Shown here piece after piece: positions 18,648 to 27,436 of a stretch of 64,000 nucleotides of DNA; the stretch's first letter is position 1, and each line of letters opens with the position of its first letter. Source of the stretch: Leptolinea sp964424035 (GTDB lineage: Bacteria > Chloroflexota > Anaerolineae > Anaerolineales > Anaerolineaceae); the NCBI GenBank assembly GCA_964424035.1, contig CAYRHB010000002.1:10157-74156 (forward strand). Direction: 5' to 3'. Below the pieces are notes generated by a model, which was not told where the DNA came from, did not search any database, and saw nothing but the letters and a program-made list of their open reading frames with translations. A program made the translations under genes and the position numbers.

Positions 18648-19511
18648 CTACCGGGGTATTTCCGTAGACTGGAATGCGTTGACCAGCGATTCATCCGCTT
18701 TGGACATCAACGCACGAAATGTAGAGCCATCATCAGGGAAAGAAGCTGTTCCACAGACCAGGTCAACATCCAATTGTTCTTTAAATTGTTTCTGTAGTTT
18801 GGATGCCAGAACCGGAAGATTCTCAGCCGGTGTATCCGGGCAAACCAAAAGGATCTTGTTCTTTTCGTCCAATTTAATAATCAGGTCTGATTTGCGGATC
18901 ATGTTTCCCATTAACTTGGTGAACCGGTAATACACGTAGCGCTGTCTGATCCAATCCTCCAGGTCTTTCAGCATAAAATCGAATGCCGGGTTCGTTCCTC
19001 TTTGTTCGGCGTCTACCCCGAAACTCAACATCATGGTCGATACAGGGTATCCAAACCGTCTGCCCCGGTAAAACTCATCGTCAATGGTCGTCTGGTCCAT
19101 GTTGAGATCCAGCAATTTATGCTGGGTGGGAGGCGTGATGAACGATTCCAGTAAATCCTCCAGGATTTCATTCTGCCGGGCAAGGTCATTCAACAAGAGA
19201 ATGACGGTCAGCAGACTAAAAACCTCAATGATCATGGATGGGACCAGCGTATGGTTCAATTGCTTGAGGACGGGCATATTCATCAATGTCAAACTGATAT
19301 ACACTCCGAAACCGGCCGCGATAGAGATCCACCGGATCTGCTTTCCTACGAATGGAACCAGCAGCAAAATCAACGGCAATAGTACGATCAAAGGAGGCAT
19401 GAAAGCTTGAACATGGATGATCTCCTGCCCGTTGATCAAATAGGTGGAACCGTAAAAGAACAACCCGTAAAAAAGTATCAAACCAACCACAGAATAGAGA
19501 TAGCGTTTCAT
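18648..19511 (-). CDS. Membrane protein with degenerate GGDEF domain, candidate cyclic-di-GMP receptor
   Basis: A 287-residue protein with about four N-terminal membrane segments (residues 5-110) and a cytoplasmic GGDEF-like domain (about 140-287). The active-site GGDEF position reads DEKNK (215-219), so diguanylate cyclase activity is unlikely. Five residues upstream, RKSD (206-209) matches the RxxD inhibitory site that binds cyclic-di-GMP. This arrangement recalls PelD, which has membrane helices and a catalytically dead GGDEF domain, though the GAF domain of PelD is not seen. It starts one base after the Wzy-like gene ends, so the two are probably made together. I infer a regulator of polymer export. 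Confidence 0.75.
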   Translation of the reverse strand: MKRYLYSVVGLILFYGLFFYGSTYLINGQEIIHVQAFMPPLIVLLPLILLLVPFVGKQIRWISIAAGFGVYISLTLMNMPVLKQLNHTLVPSMIIEVFSLLTVILLLNDLARQNEILEDLLESFITPPTQHKLLDLNMDQTTIDDEFYRGRRFGYPVSTMMLSFGVDAEQRGTNPAFDFMLKDLEDWIRQRYVYYRFTKLMGNMIRKSDLIIKLDEKNKILLVCPDTPAENLPVLASKLQKQFKEQLDVDLVCGTASFPDDGSTFRALMSKADESLVNAFQSTEIPR

Positions 19512-19512
19512 T

Positions 19513-20994
19513 TTATGACTTGTCCATTTGTAAGTATTGATGGTAAATGATCGACTCACCCAATCCAATGACCAGGGAGATGACAGGCACCCATTCAAGG
19601 GTCATTCCAAAGGGATGAAGGTTGGCTCCTAACAAAGCAATAAAGATGCCAATTCCTCCACCCAGGACAAACCCTCTCTGGGGAATATCCTTGATCAATT
19701 TCCAGTTCCGCATTGCATGCCATACGAAGGCGAGTGAAAACCAGAGGTACACAAAAAGGCCAACCAACCCCGTTTTCATGGCGAACCAGAGATTCGAATT
19801 ATGCGTATACAACTCACCCGTAAAACCCGGATAGTCATGTTCAAGTGTCGGCCGGTATTGCCCTCCCAGACCAATGCCGGTAATGGGATTCTTGAGTATC
19901 TGTGGAATGCCATACTCATATTCAAAATTTCGCCAGACAATGGTACTCACTTCAGGGTCGGTATACTCGGCGGATTGGGTAAGCGTGAGCAAGCGGCCAA
20001 CGCCTGCATTGATCAGGCTGGCAGCACGCGAACCCGGTGCATAGAATACGATGAAGGAACTCATACTGACCACAACAACCAGTACGATCATCCCCCAGAT
20101 ATAAACCCGCTGTTTCTCCCTGCGTCCAACCATGATTGCCGCGATCATCAGCGAGAAAAATACCATCAACCAGTGCGTGCGATTGAATGTAGTTACCAGA
20201 GCGGCTGCAATGACCAGCCATTGCAACAGATCATAGATCTTGTTTACCCGGAAGTCCTCAATGAACATGGTAATGGTTTTCAAGATCAGCGCGAATGTGA
20301 TCAATCCCTCACCAACCGTGCCCTGGACCCGGGCCACAACCGGTCCGCCGGTTGTAGAAAATTCATAGATCTTGCCGGAAGAGAGGAATGAAACTTGAAA
20401 GCCCAGAACAAACTGGATGATCACAAATACGGCCGCCACCACGGCGAGCAAATAGAACCAGCGCAGCATGAATTTGATCTCTCTTTCACGTTTGATCAAA
20501 TAAATGGTGCAAAATGTGAGCAGGTAATACAGGGCAATACGGGTTTCAATCACCATATCCCAGCGTGAATTTCCGGCATAAAAATAGCCGCGAATCGATG
20601 TGAACAGGACCCATATCGTGAAGAGGATCAACGGCACAATCACAGGTGACCGGAATATCTTGAACTTATGGTCAACCAGCAGACGGGCAATGATCAACGC
20701 GACAAGGCCGATGAGGATCATATCTGTGATCCAGATGTTGATCCCGCCAACACCCAGCCTTGGCAGAGCATCGCCAGAAATGAATGTCGAATGAATGAAC
20801 AGGAAAGCCATCAGCGCATACTGGGGGGACCGTATGGCAATGATGACAATAAACAGTGCACCCATCGCAATGGCCACATACATGGCTGGTAAATAGGCAA
20901 ACGTCAGACCGAGAATGATACCCACCACCCCGGCCAACAGCAACTGGGTGCCATCTTCAACAGCTATCCCCTGGCGAAGTGAACCTTGAATCAT
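19513..20994 (-). CDS. O-antigen ligase/polymerase family protein (Wzy-like)
   Basis: A 493-residue integral membrane protein with about twelve hydrophobic segments and a large external loop before THNSNLWFAMKTGLVG, the signature of the Wzy/WaaL ligase-polymerase family; RTHWL in the middle is also typical. In this context it most likely polymerises lipid-linked repeat units outside the membrane. GGAG lies four bases before the ATG at 20994. It follows the Wzz-type gene by 32 bases, consistent with a Wzx/Wzy pathway. Confidence 0.85.
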   Translation of the reverse strand: MIQGSLRQGIAVEDGTQLLLAGVVGIILGLTFAYLPAMYVAIAMGALFIVIIAIRSPQYALMAFLFIHSTFISGDALPRLGVGGINIWITDMILIGLVALIIARLLVDHKFKIFRSPVIVPLILFTIWVLFTSIRGYFYAGNSRWDMVIETRIALYYLLTFCTIYLIKREREIKFMLRWFYLLAVVAAVFVIIQFVLGFQVSFLSSGKIYEFSTTGGPVVARVQGTVGEGLITFALILKTITMFIEDFRVNKIYDLLQWLVIAAALVTTFNRTHWLMVFFSLMIAAIMVGRREKQRVYIWGMIVLVVVVSMSSFIVFYAPGSRAASLINAGVGRLLTLTQSAEYTDPEVSTIVWRNFEYEYGIPQILKNPITGIGLGGQYRPTLEHDYPGFTGELYTHNSNLWFAMKTGLVGLFVYLWFSLAFVWHAMRNWKLIKDIPQRGFVLGGGIGIFIALLGANLHPFGMTLEWVPVISLVIGLGESIIYHQYLQMDKS

Positions 20995-21026
20995 AATTCT
21001 CCGTTACTTTCCAAGTTCCGGCTGGA

Positions 21027-22925
21027 TCAGGATGCCTTCCGGCTGGCAACCTGGAATATCTTTGCCCTTACACCCTGATCAGTTTTGTTGGATACAACGC
21101 CAACGATGTTGGCATTCACATTCTTCAAATACTTGATCGCCCGGTTCAAAGCCTCCTGGCGAACCCACCCATGCCTGACGACGAGGATCACTCCATCCAC
21201 CAGGGAGGAGAGTACCGCGGGGTCGGTTACGGAAGTGGAGGCAGGTGAATCGATCAGGACAATATCAAAATCCTTCTCAAGCTGTTCCACCACTTCCCGC
21301 ATTTTGTCAGAATCAAGGACATCCACCGGGTTGTTTACCGGAGGACCACTGGTGATAACACTCAAATACGGTGAAGAAGTTTTATGGATCACCGTCTCCA
21401 ATGTCGAACGACCTTCCAGTACATCGCTTAACCCGGTCTGGTTATCCAGCTCGAAGAACTTATGGACAGATGGGAAGCGCAGATTGCCGTCAACCAGGCA
21501 GATCGATCGGGTTCCTTTTGCCAGGTTGATGGCGAAATTTACAGCCACCGCAGACTTGCCATCCCTGGGGACCGGACTCGTAAAGAGCAGCGATTTTAGA
21601 TTCTTCCGGCCATCGGGTGTATAGATATTGGTCCGCATTCGCTGGAAGGCTTCACTGTGGATCCTCTTTGAAAAAAGTACGCCCTTCTTATGATCCACTT
21701 TCCCGTCATCAGGAATATTGCCGACGACCGGCAAATCCGTGAGAGATTCAATCTGCTTGTCTGAATACAAACGGGTATCCAGATTCTCAAAGATGAAAGC
21801 CAGACCCGAACCTCCCAGAAGACCAACCACCGCGGCCAGTCCAATCAGCAGCCAGGGGCTGGCACTGGAGGGTTTATCCGGCAGTGAAGCGGATTCGGCA
21901 ATATAGACATTAATGGTCGTATCCGTACTGATCCGTTGCGCGCCTTCAGCAATGATGATCTCAGCCAGTTTATTTGCCGCGAACTGGGCGAGTCCAGGAT
22001 CCGGATCTTCAGCTGTGATTTCAAACAACTCGGAATTTGCGATCTGCTCCGCCTTGATGGAAGGCATGCGGTCAACATACTTGGATAGCTGCTGTTTTAC
22101 AACCTCGCCATTAGCCAGTTCAACATACGTTCCCAGAAGTCTCTGCCCTAGCTCGGTGTTGTAGTCCACATAATCGGCACTTCCGGATCGTGGATTGGTC
22201 ACGCGGACAATGGTCTTGGCGGTGTACTGATTGGGCATTTGTGACAGGATGGATGCGACGATCAACATGGTAAAGAAGAACGTCATCAACACAACCCATC
22301 GCCGCCGGACGAGGATCATAAAGTAATCTGACAGCGCGAAGGGTTCTTCCTCATACGCTGGCTGCCTCATGGAAGGCAGCGGCTCTGTCGTCGGGAAGGA
22401 CAACAGTGATGTTATGGGAACCGTCGGCGTGGTTTCGATGGAAGGTGGTGCCGCCGGTACGGCAGTCGCAGATACCGCAGGCGCGGAAACCTCAGGTACG
22501 GGAGGTGCTTCCACTTCCTCAATGACCTGATTGAAACCACTCCAACCGATAAACTCATTCTTGCTGTTTACCTGCGGCGCCAGGTTCAAATTTACAATGA
22601 CGTGTTTGCCATGCGCATGCTCATACGAGACGACCAGGTTTCCGCCTTCATTTGATTCAGCAATAAATTTCCCCAGCTCGCAAGAGCTGTCTTTCGTCAA
22701 ACGGAATGTAACCAGGGATTTATCAACAAATTCTTTCGGCGTAATTCCCAGGCAATCGAAGACCTCATCTGAGCATGAAAGGAATTTTCCTTTGGCATCG
22801 CACTTCCACGACCATCCGGGAAATTCCATGCTGGTTTGAACGGGCTCTGAGTCATTGCCGTTAATATCAATGGCGCCAACGATATTATCAATCCGTTTGT
22901 CTAACTTCGCTTTCTGACTGGACAT
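21027..22925 (-). CDS. PAS-Wzz-tyrosine-kinase-like chain-length regulator
   Basis: A 632-residue protein with an unusual domain order. Residues about 32-130 look like a PAS domain (PGWSWKCDAKGKFLSCSDEV), followed by a Pro/Ala linker (135-195). A Wzz-type chain-length domain lies between membrane helices at 210-228 and 357-378. The cytoplasmic C-terminus (380-632) is a bacterial tyrosine kinase-like ATPase: Walker A SPVPRDGKS (450-458), A-prime CLVDGNLRFP with Asn where the second Asp is usual, and Walker B IVLIDSPA. No C-terminal tyrosine cluster exists, so autophosphorylation is doubtful. AAGGAGGTG precedes the ATG, inside the end of the upstream ATPase gene (38-base overlap). Confidence 0.85.
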   Translation of the reverse strand: MSSQKAKLDKRIDNIVGAIDINGNDSEPVQTSMEFPGWSWKCDAKGKFLSCSDEVFDCLGITPKEFVDKSLVTFRLTKDSSCELGKFIAESNEGGNLVVSYEHAHGKHVIVNLNLAPQVNSKNEFIGWSGFNQVIEEVEAPPVPEVSAPAVSATAVPAAPPSIETTPTVPITSLLSFPTTEPLPSMRQPAYEEEPFALSDYFMILVRRRWVVLMTFFFTMLIVASILSQMPNQYTAKTIVRVTNPRSGSADYVDYNTELGQRLLGTYVELANGEVVKQQLSKYVDRMPSIKAEQIANSELFEITAEDPDPGLAQFAANKLAEIIIAEGAQRISTDTTINVYIAESASLPDKPSSASPWLLIGLAAVVGLLGGSGLAFIFENLDTRLYSDKQIESLTDLPVVGNIPDDGKVDHKKGVLFSKRIHSEAFQRMRTNIYTPDGRKNLKSLLFTSPVPRDGKSAVAVNFAINLAKGTRSICLVDGNLRFPSVHKFFELDNQTGLSDVLEGRSTLETVIHKTSSPYLSVITSGPPVNNPVDVLDSDKMREVVEQLEKDFDIVLIDSPASTSVTDPAVLSSLVDGVILVVRHGWVRQEALNRAIKYLKNVNANIVGVVSNKTDQGVRAKIFQVASRKAS

Positions 22926-23673
22926 GATCTAACACCTCCTTGGCTACCTGACGATATTGCTCTGACGAAATGGCTTTTGGTGAATATTGAATAATCGGGA
23001 TCCCTGCTATCTGACTTTCGCGCAATTTGCTGTTCGTATAGATTACCGTTTCGAACAGCTTGTCCTTCAGTGATTCAGACAATTTTTCGTACATCATATT
23101 GTGGGTCATCACACCTTTGCTGAACATCGTGACCAGAATTCGATATGTCAGGCCCGGGTTATGTTTTTTCTGTATTTGGGTAATCCAGTTGACAGTCCGA
23201 CCCACGGCTACCATAGAATACGCATCAGGGAGCGAAGGGATTATCACCAAATCCGCTGCTACAATGGCATTCATCGTTAGGGCGCCCAGCAATGGAGGGC
23301 AATCAATGATCACATAATCAAAGAAAAACGCAAGCTCCTGCAGGCTGTTTTTGATAGTCTTGTAGTATTTTTTATGAATTGGCAGATATTGCTCTGCCAG
23401 AATGATCCGCTTTCCGGAAGTTATATAAAACAGGTCCTTGAACGCGGTCTTCCGGATGGCTTTTGAAATGGGGACTTTATCCAGAAGCACGTCATCCATA
23501 CCATACATATGCTCATGATGATTACTGTTAAATGAAACCTGTACATGTTCTTGAGGATCAATATCCACAATAAGTGCTCTCTTACCCGTTTCAACCAAAG
23601 CGGCACCGAGAGAAATCGCGGTTGTAGTTTTCCCCACCCCTCCTTTTCCCTGTGAAACTGCAATCACATACAT
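22888..23673 (-). CDS. ParA/Soj-like ATPase within EPS operon
   Basis: A 261-residue P-loop ATPase. The N-terminus carries a deviant Walker A KGGVGKTT, then IVDIDPQEHVQ (A-prime) and VIIDCPPLLGAL (Walker B), as in ParA/Soj proteins. No ParB-like partner or parS-like sites were seen, so chromosome segregation is unlikely. It overlaps the PAS-Wzz gene by 38 bases, making joint expression probable. It may help place or power the EPS machine, or serve as an additional ATPase partner for the chain-length protein; this is inference. Confidence 0.85.
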   Translation of the reverse strand: MYVIAVSQGKGGVGKTTTAISLGAALVETGKRALIVDIDPQEHVQVSFNSNHHEHMYGMDDVLLDKVPISKAIRKTAFKDLFYITSGKRIILAEQYLPIHKKYYKTIKNSLQELAFFFDYVIIDCPPLLGALTMNAIVAADLVIIPSLPDAYSMVAVGRTVNWITQIQKKHNPGLTYRILVTMFSKGVMTHNMMYEKLSESLKDKLFETVIYTNSKLRESQIAGIPIIQYSPKAISSEQYRQVAKEVLDHVQSESEVRQTD

Positions 23674-23705
23674 CGTATCATTCCGATCCTACTAAAAAGA
23701 ACTAA

Positions 23706-24824
23706 TTACCGCGAAAACATTTTGAGGCCATTGACCACATACTCAATCATCCCATCGCTTAATTCAGCAAACATGGGCAGGGAAACAATTTTATCGCTCA
23801 AATTTTCTGTCAGAGGAAAGTCTCCTGTTTTATGTCCCAGGTCTTTATAGGCACCCTGAAGGTGAATGGGGATCGGGTAGTGTATTCCCGTGTATATCCC
23901 CATACCGGAAAGGTGCTTCATTAATCCATCCCGCTGTTCGGTCTGGATGACATATAGATGCCAGATTGGTTCAGCGTATGCCGGAACTTCAGGGGTTACA
24001 AATTTAGTGCCAGCCAGCAATTTTGTATACGCGTTTGCATGGTCACGCCGTGCCTGGTTCCAGGCATCAAGGTGTCGCAATTTCACCCGAAGGATCGCTG
24101 CCTGGATGGAATCAAGCCGGCGGTTGTACCCCAATTCATCATGATGGTATTTCTCGGATTGACCGTAATCACGCAGACGGCGCAGTTTGGAGTTGATCTT
24201 TTCATCATTGGTCGTGATCGCGCCGCCATCGCCATACGCACCCAGGTTTTTACCCGGATAGAAACTGAAGGCGGAAGCAATGCCCATCGATCCGGCGCGC
24301 CGGCCTTTATACCGCGCGCCATGTGCCTGACACGCATCTTCCACAACAAACAATCCATGCTTTTTCGCGATATCCAGGATCGGGTCCATGTCAGCCGTTT
24401 GGCCATACAGGTGCACCGGCATAATGGCTTTTGTGCGGGGTGTGATGGCTGCCTCAATCTTTTTTACGTCAATGTTATAGGTTTTCGGGTCGGGTTCCAC
24501 AAACACCGGTTTGGCACCCGTGAAAGATACTCCCAGGGCTGTGGCAATAAAGGTATTGGCCGGGATGATCACTTCATCGCCGTGTCCAATTTCCAATGCC
24601 CGCATGATCAGTTCGATCGCCGATGTACCGGAATCTACACCAACGGCAAATTTCGATTCGCAAAATTGGGCAAATTCCTCTTCCAATTTACGAACCTCAG
24701 GACCAAGGATAAACGCGGTATTCTGGATCACGGATGCAATCGCAGCGTCCACCTCGGTTTTGATAGTCTGGTATTGAGCTGAGAGATCTACAAAATTAAC
24801 TTTGGTGATATCGGTATTGGTCAT
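23706..24824 (-). CDS. DegT/DnrJ/EryC1/StrS aminotransferase (WbpE-like)
   Basis: A 372-residue PLP-dependent sugar aminotransferase. DSGTSAIEL binds the phosphate, EDACQAHGA supplies the cofactor aspartate, and SFYPGKNLGAYGDGG carries the Schiff-base lysine. It starts five bases after the oxidase gene ends, an arrangement shared with wbpB-wbpE in UDP-2,3-diacetamido-2,3-dideoxyglucuronate synthesis, where it would place an amino group at C3 of the 3-keto sugar. I chose the ATG at 24824; an upstream in-frame extension overlaps the oxidase gene and has no family similarity. Confidence 0.9.
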   Translation of the reverse strand: MTNTDITKVNFVDLSAQYQTIKTEVDAAIASVIQNTAFILGPEVRKLEEEFAQFCESKFAVGVDSGTSAIELIMRALEIGHGDEVIIPANTFIATALGVSFTGAKPVFVEPDPKTYNIDVKKIEAAITPRTKAIMPVHLYGQTADMDPILDIAKKHGLFVVEDACQAHGARYKGRRAGSMGIASAFSFYPGKNLGAYGDGGAITTNDEKINSKLRRLRDYGQSEKYHHDELGYNRRLDSIQAAILRVKLRHLDAWNQARRDHANAYTKLLAGTKFVTPEVPAYAEPIWHLYVIQTEQRDGLMKHLSGMGIYTGIHYPIPIHLQGAYKDLGHKTGDFPLTENLSDKIVSLPMFAELSDGMIEYVVNGLKMFSR

Positions 24825-24829
24825 GTTTT

Positions 24830-25846
24830 CTATCCTATCTTTACCGGAACGCCATTCTGTTTGATGGACATATCGATTGCTTCCAAAACCCTGATAACAT
24901 CCGCCCCGCCCTTGCCGTCTGTGACAGGGTGTTTGCCTTCTTCCACACAATCAAGGAAATGCAGAACCTGGTTTTTCAATGGTTCACCGTAGGAAATTGT
25001 GGGAACGACGATGTCACCATCACGCAGGGAGAATTGATAATCCACATAGTTGTTGGGCATTGATGACGCAGGAATGCCTTTTTTATATATGGTCACTTTC
25101 TCCTGAGAGACCATATCATTGAATACAACACGTTGTTCGCTTCCAATAACAACCAGTTCCCGAACTTTGTGCGGGTCAGCCCAACTGACGTGAATGTTCG
25201 CTTTTTTACCGTTTGGGTAATTAAGAACAATAAAGCCTGCATCAACCCGGGTGCTGTGGAATGCGCTTCCCACCGCGCTGACCCACTCCGGTCTGTCACC
25301 CATAAAGTAATTAAAAATGGAAATGTCGTGCGGTGCAAGGTCCCATATAGCGTTAACGTCATCGCGGATGGGACCCAGATTGGTACGCCGGGCATACATA
25401 TAATACACGCTCCCAACCTGGCCTGAGTCAATGTACTTTTTTACTTCCTGAACACCCGCATTAAAAAGGAAGGTGTGCCCGACCATCAATACTTGTTTTT
25501 TGGAATCAGCCAGTCTGGTCAGCTCGTCCGCATCTTTGGAAGATGTCGTAATGGGTTTCTCAACCAGGATATGCTTGCCCGCTTCAAGAAGCCGGCTGGT
25601 GATGGCAAAATGACCGGAAGGATTAGTACACACAATAGCCGCGTCAAACTTGCATTCTTTTAATAACGTTTCCAGGTCGGTGAAGAATGGAGCGTTGGGA
25701 TTTATCTTGGCAGCTTCTTCTTTCCGGTCTGGAGATTGATCACAAATACCCGCCAGATTGACGCCGGGTAATTGGGTCATCAATCGAACATAGTTTCTCC
25801 CCCAATAACCACATCCAATAACGGCAACTTCGATGATTTTATCCAT
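24830..25846 (-). CDS. Gfo/Idh/MocA sugar-nucleotide oxidoreductase (WbpB-like)
   Basis: A 338-residue NAD(P)-dependent oxidoreductase. The N-terminal Rossmann fold reads VIGCGYWGRNYVR, and HILVEKPIT is the conserved EKP motif; WDLAPHDISI holds the catalytic histidine region. With the aminotransferase that follows and the acetyltransferase at 15599 it resembles the WbpB-WbpE-WbpD steps that act on UDP-GlcNAc-derived uronic acid. The preceding dehydrogenase (WbpA type) is not in the window. First gene of the minus-strand EPS operon, with GGAG before the ATG and a good promoter about 50 bases upstream. Confidence 0.9.
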   Translation of the reverse strand: MDKIIEVAVIGCGYWGRNYVRLMTQLPGVNLAGICDQSPDRKEEAAKINPNAPFFTDLETLLKECKFDAAIVCTNPSGHFAITSRLLEAGKHILVEKPITTSSKDADELTRLADSKKQVLMVGHTFLFNAGVQEVKKYIDSGQVGSVYYMYARRTNLGPIRDDVNAIWDLAPHDISIFNYFMGDRPEWVSAVGSAFHSTRVDAGFIVLNYPNGKKANIHVSWADPHKVRELVVIGSEQRVVFNDMVSQEKVTIYKKGIPASSMPNNYVDYQFSLRDGDIVVPTISYGEPLKNQVLHFLDCVEEGKHPVTDGKGGADVIRVLEAIDMSIKQNGVPVKIG

Positions 25847-26351
25847 GGATCTCCTGTTTTAAGAATACCGTAGGATTTTAGTAATAATGCCAGATTGATT
25901 ATACAAGATTACTACGCTAAAATCAAATGCGAGATAATGGAGAAAGTCAATTGAGAATTGCCACTTTTTTTCCGTAGATTTGTACCTGATTTTCAGGAAA
26001 AATGGCTCTTCCCGGTGTCTCTCCAGAAAAAATATTTCTATCCGCGAAAAAATTATACGTCCAATCCCCGGGTATCTCAGTAAATTAAGAATAAATTAAA
26101 CATGTTTTGTACTGAGTTCCGTTTTCTTTCCTTTTAAGATATTGTGCGGTAACAATTATCATTCCGGACAACGAACAATGTTATACAATTTTGATACACA
26201 GAATTTTCACTATGCTTGAATAGTCTGAAATAATTCAATATGGGAAAGCACGGACATCGAATAAAAGCTGTACAATAACTTCAATAAAACCTGGGCAATA
26301 ATGAATATGCCCGCTTGATCACGGAAAAGCCCTTTGGACATCATTCGAAAG
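25847..26351. other. AT-rich divergent intergenic region
   Basis: About 500 bases separate the minus-strand EPS operon from the plus-strand lyase-like lipoprotein. The half near 25900 holds the promoter of the minus operon, listed separately. The rest is AT-rich, with several TTGA and TA-rich words but no convincing plus-strand promoter. No credible short gene or RNA structure was recognised. Confidence 0.5.
25898..25926 (-). promoter_or_regulatory. Promoter of the seven-gene minus-strand EPS operon
   Basis: On the minus strand: TTGATT (25921-25926), exactly 17 bases, then a perfect TATAAT (25898-25903). The predicted transcript starts near 25891, about 45 bases before the ATG of the oxidase gene. 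Confidence 0.65.
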
Positions 26352-27317
26352 ATGTTTAACCTGAATAAAACCACCCGATCATGTGTAAACTCAAACAGGG
26401 TACAAATTACTTTAACCACTTTCTTTTTACCCATCCTGCTCGTGATGATACTATTGTCATTCAGCAGTTGCGTTTCACAGGACGTGATCGAACGCGCCTG
26501 TTACCAGACCCTTTCCGCCTCAACTCCTGTGTGCATGTGTAATGAGACGGTCAGCACACCAATTCCTCCGGAGTTTGTGATCACCGCAGAAGGAGATACC
26601 ATTTCCACACCGACTGCTGAGGAGATGGTACCCGAACAGGCATTTCCACTTTCAGATGGAACATTGATCTTTAGTGCTGACTTTGAAACCGGCGATCTAT
26701 CAACATTCGAAACGGATGATGCCGAATATTTCGGGAAGGGCTCGTTTTATGCCTGTGATGTCGTTTCGCAACCCGCCATTGGAAACCATTCCGCTGCGCT
26801 TACCATCGGTTCGGGTGATACAACGGCAGCCTATCTCTTTGTTTACAAAGTTCCCGCCTCTCCCCTGGGCATTTATTCCGCCGATTTTTATATCCCCGGC
26901 AATATCCTTACCAGTGATTGGTGGAATGTCTGGCAATGGAAAAGTGAAGACAACAATTATGAGATGCCGGTTATCAGCCTTAATCTCATCAGTAGAGGTC
27001 CCACACTATTTGCCAACCTCTTCTATACTCCAGGCGGGTCAGCCGAAAACGAATCCGTCCAGATCATCCAGTCCGATCCCATCCCATTTCCGGCAGACCA
27101 GTGGGTGAACATAACCGGCCGCTATCTGGCCAGCAGTGACACGAGCGGATATGTCGAGATCTACCAGGATGGGACAAAGATTTTTGATATCAAAAATATC
27201 CAAACCCAATCCGGAGGCGCAAGAATATTATGGAGTGTCAACAGTTATGCCGACCGGATAGCACCAGATCCTGCAACCATATATGTGGATAATATCAAGA
27301 TTTATGAAGCCCGTTAG
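26352..27317 (+). CDS. Lipoprotein with polysaccharide-lyase-like domain
   Basis: A 321-residue predicted lipoprotein: a hydrophobic N-terminus ends in a lipobox-like LSFSSC, with the lipidated Cys near residue 40, then a short linker and a jelly-roll domain (about 103-321) closely similar to the C-terminal domain of the protein at 2382. Shared words include FSADFE, GDLS, AALTIGSG, GIYSADFYIPGN, WWNV, GYIEIYQDG or GYVEIYQDG, and WSVNSYADRI. It may trim, bind or degrade polymer at the cell surface. The ATG at 26352 is chosen over a TTG 18 bases upstream; neither has a strong ribosome site. Confidence 0.75.
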   Translation: MFNLNKTTRSCVNSNRVQITLTTFFLPILLVMILLSFSSCVSQDVIERACYQTLSASTPVCMCNETVSTPIPPEFVITAEGDTISTPTAEEMVPEQAFPLSDGTLIFSADFETGDLSTFETDDAEYFGKGSFYACDVVSQPAIGNHSAALTIGSGDTTAAYLFVYKVPASPLGIYSADFYIPGNILTSDWWNVWQWKSEDNNYEMPVISLNLISRGPTLFANLFYTPGGSAENESVQIIQSDPIPFPADQWVNITGRYLASSDTSGYVEIYQDGTKIFDIKNIQTQSGGARILWSVNSYADRIAPDPATIYVDNIKIYEAR

Positions 27318-27436
27318 GTTCCCTGTTTTATTGATCCCCCTTCAAAAAACGGGAAGTATTAATTTAGAGAAACCATGATTTCAGTTACCAAATCTGTTAT
27401 TAACGGATCACAAACAATGTATGGTAATATTCAGCC

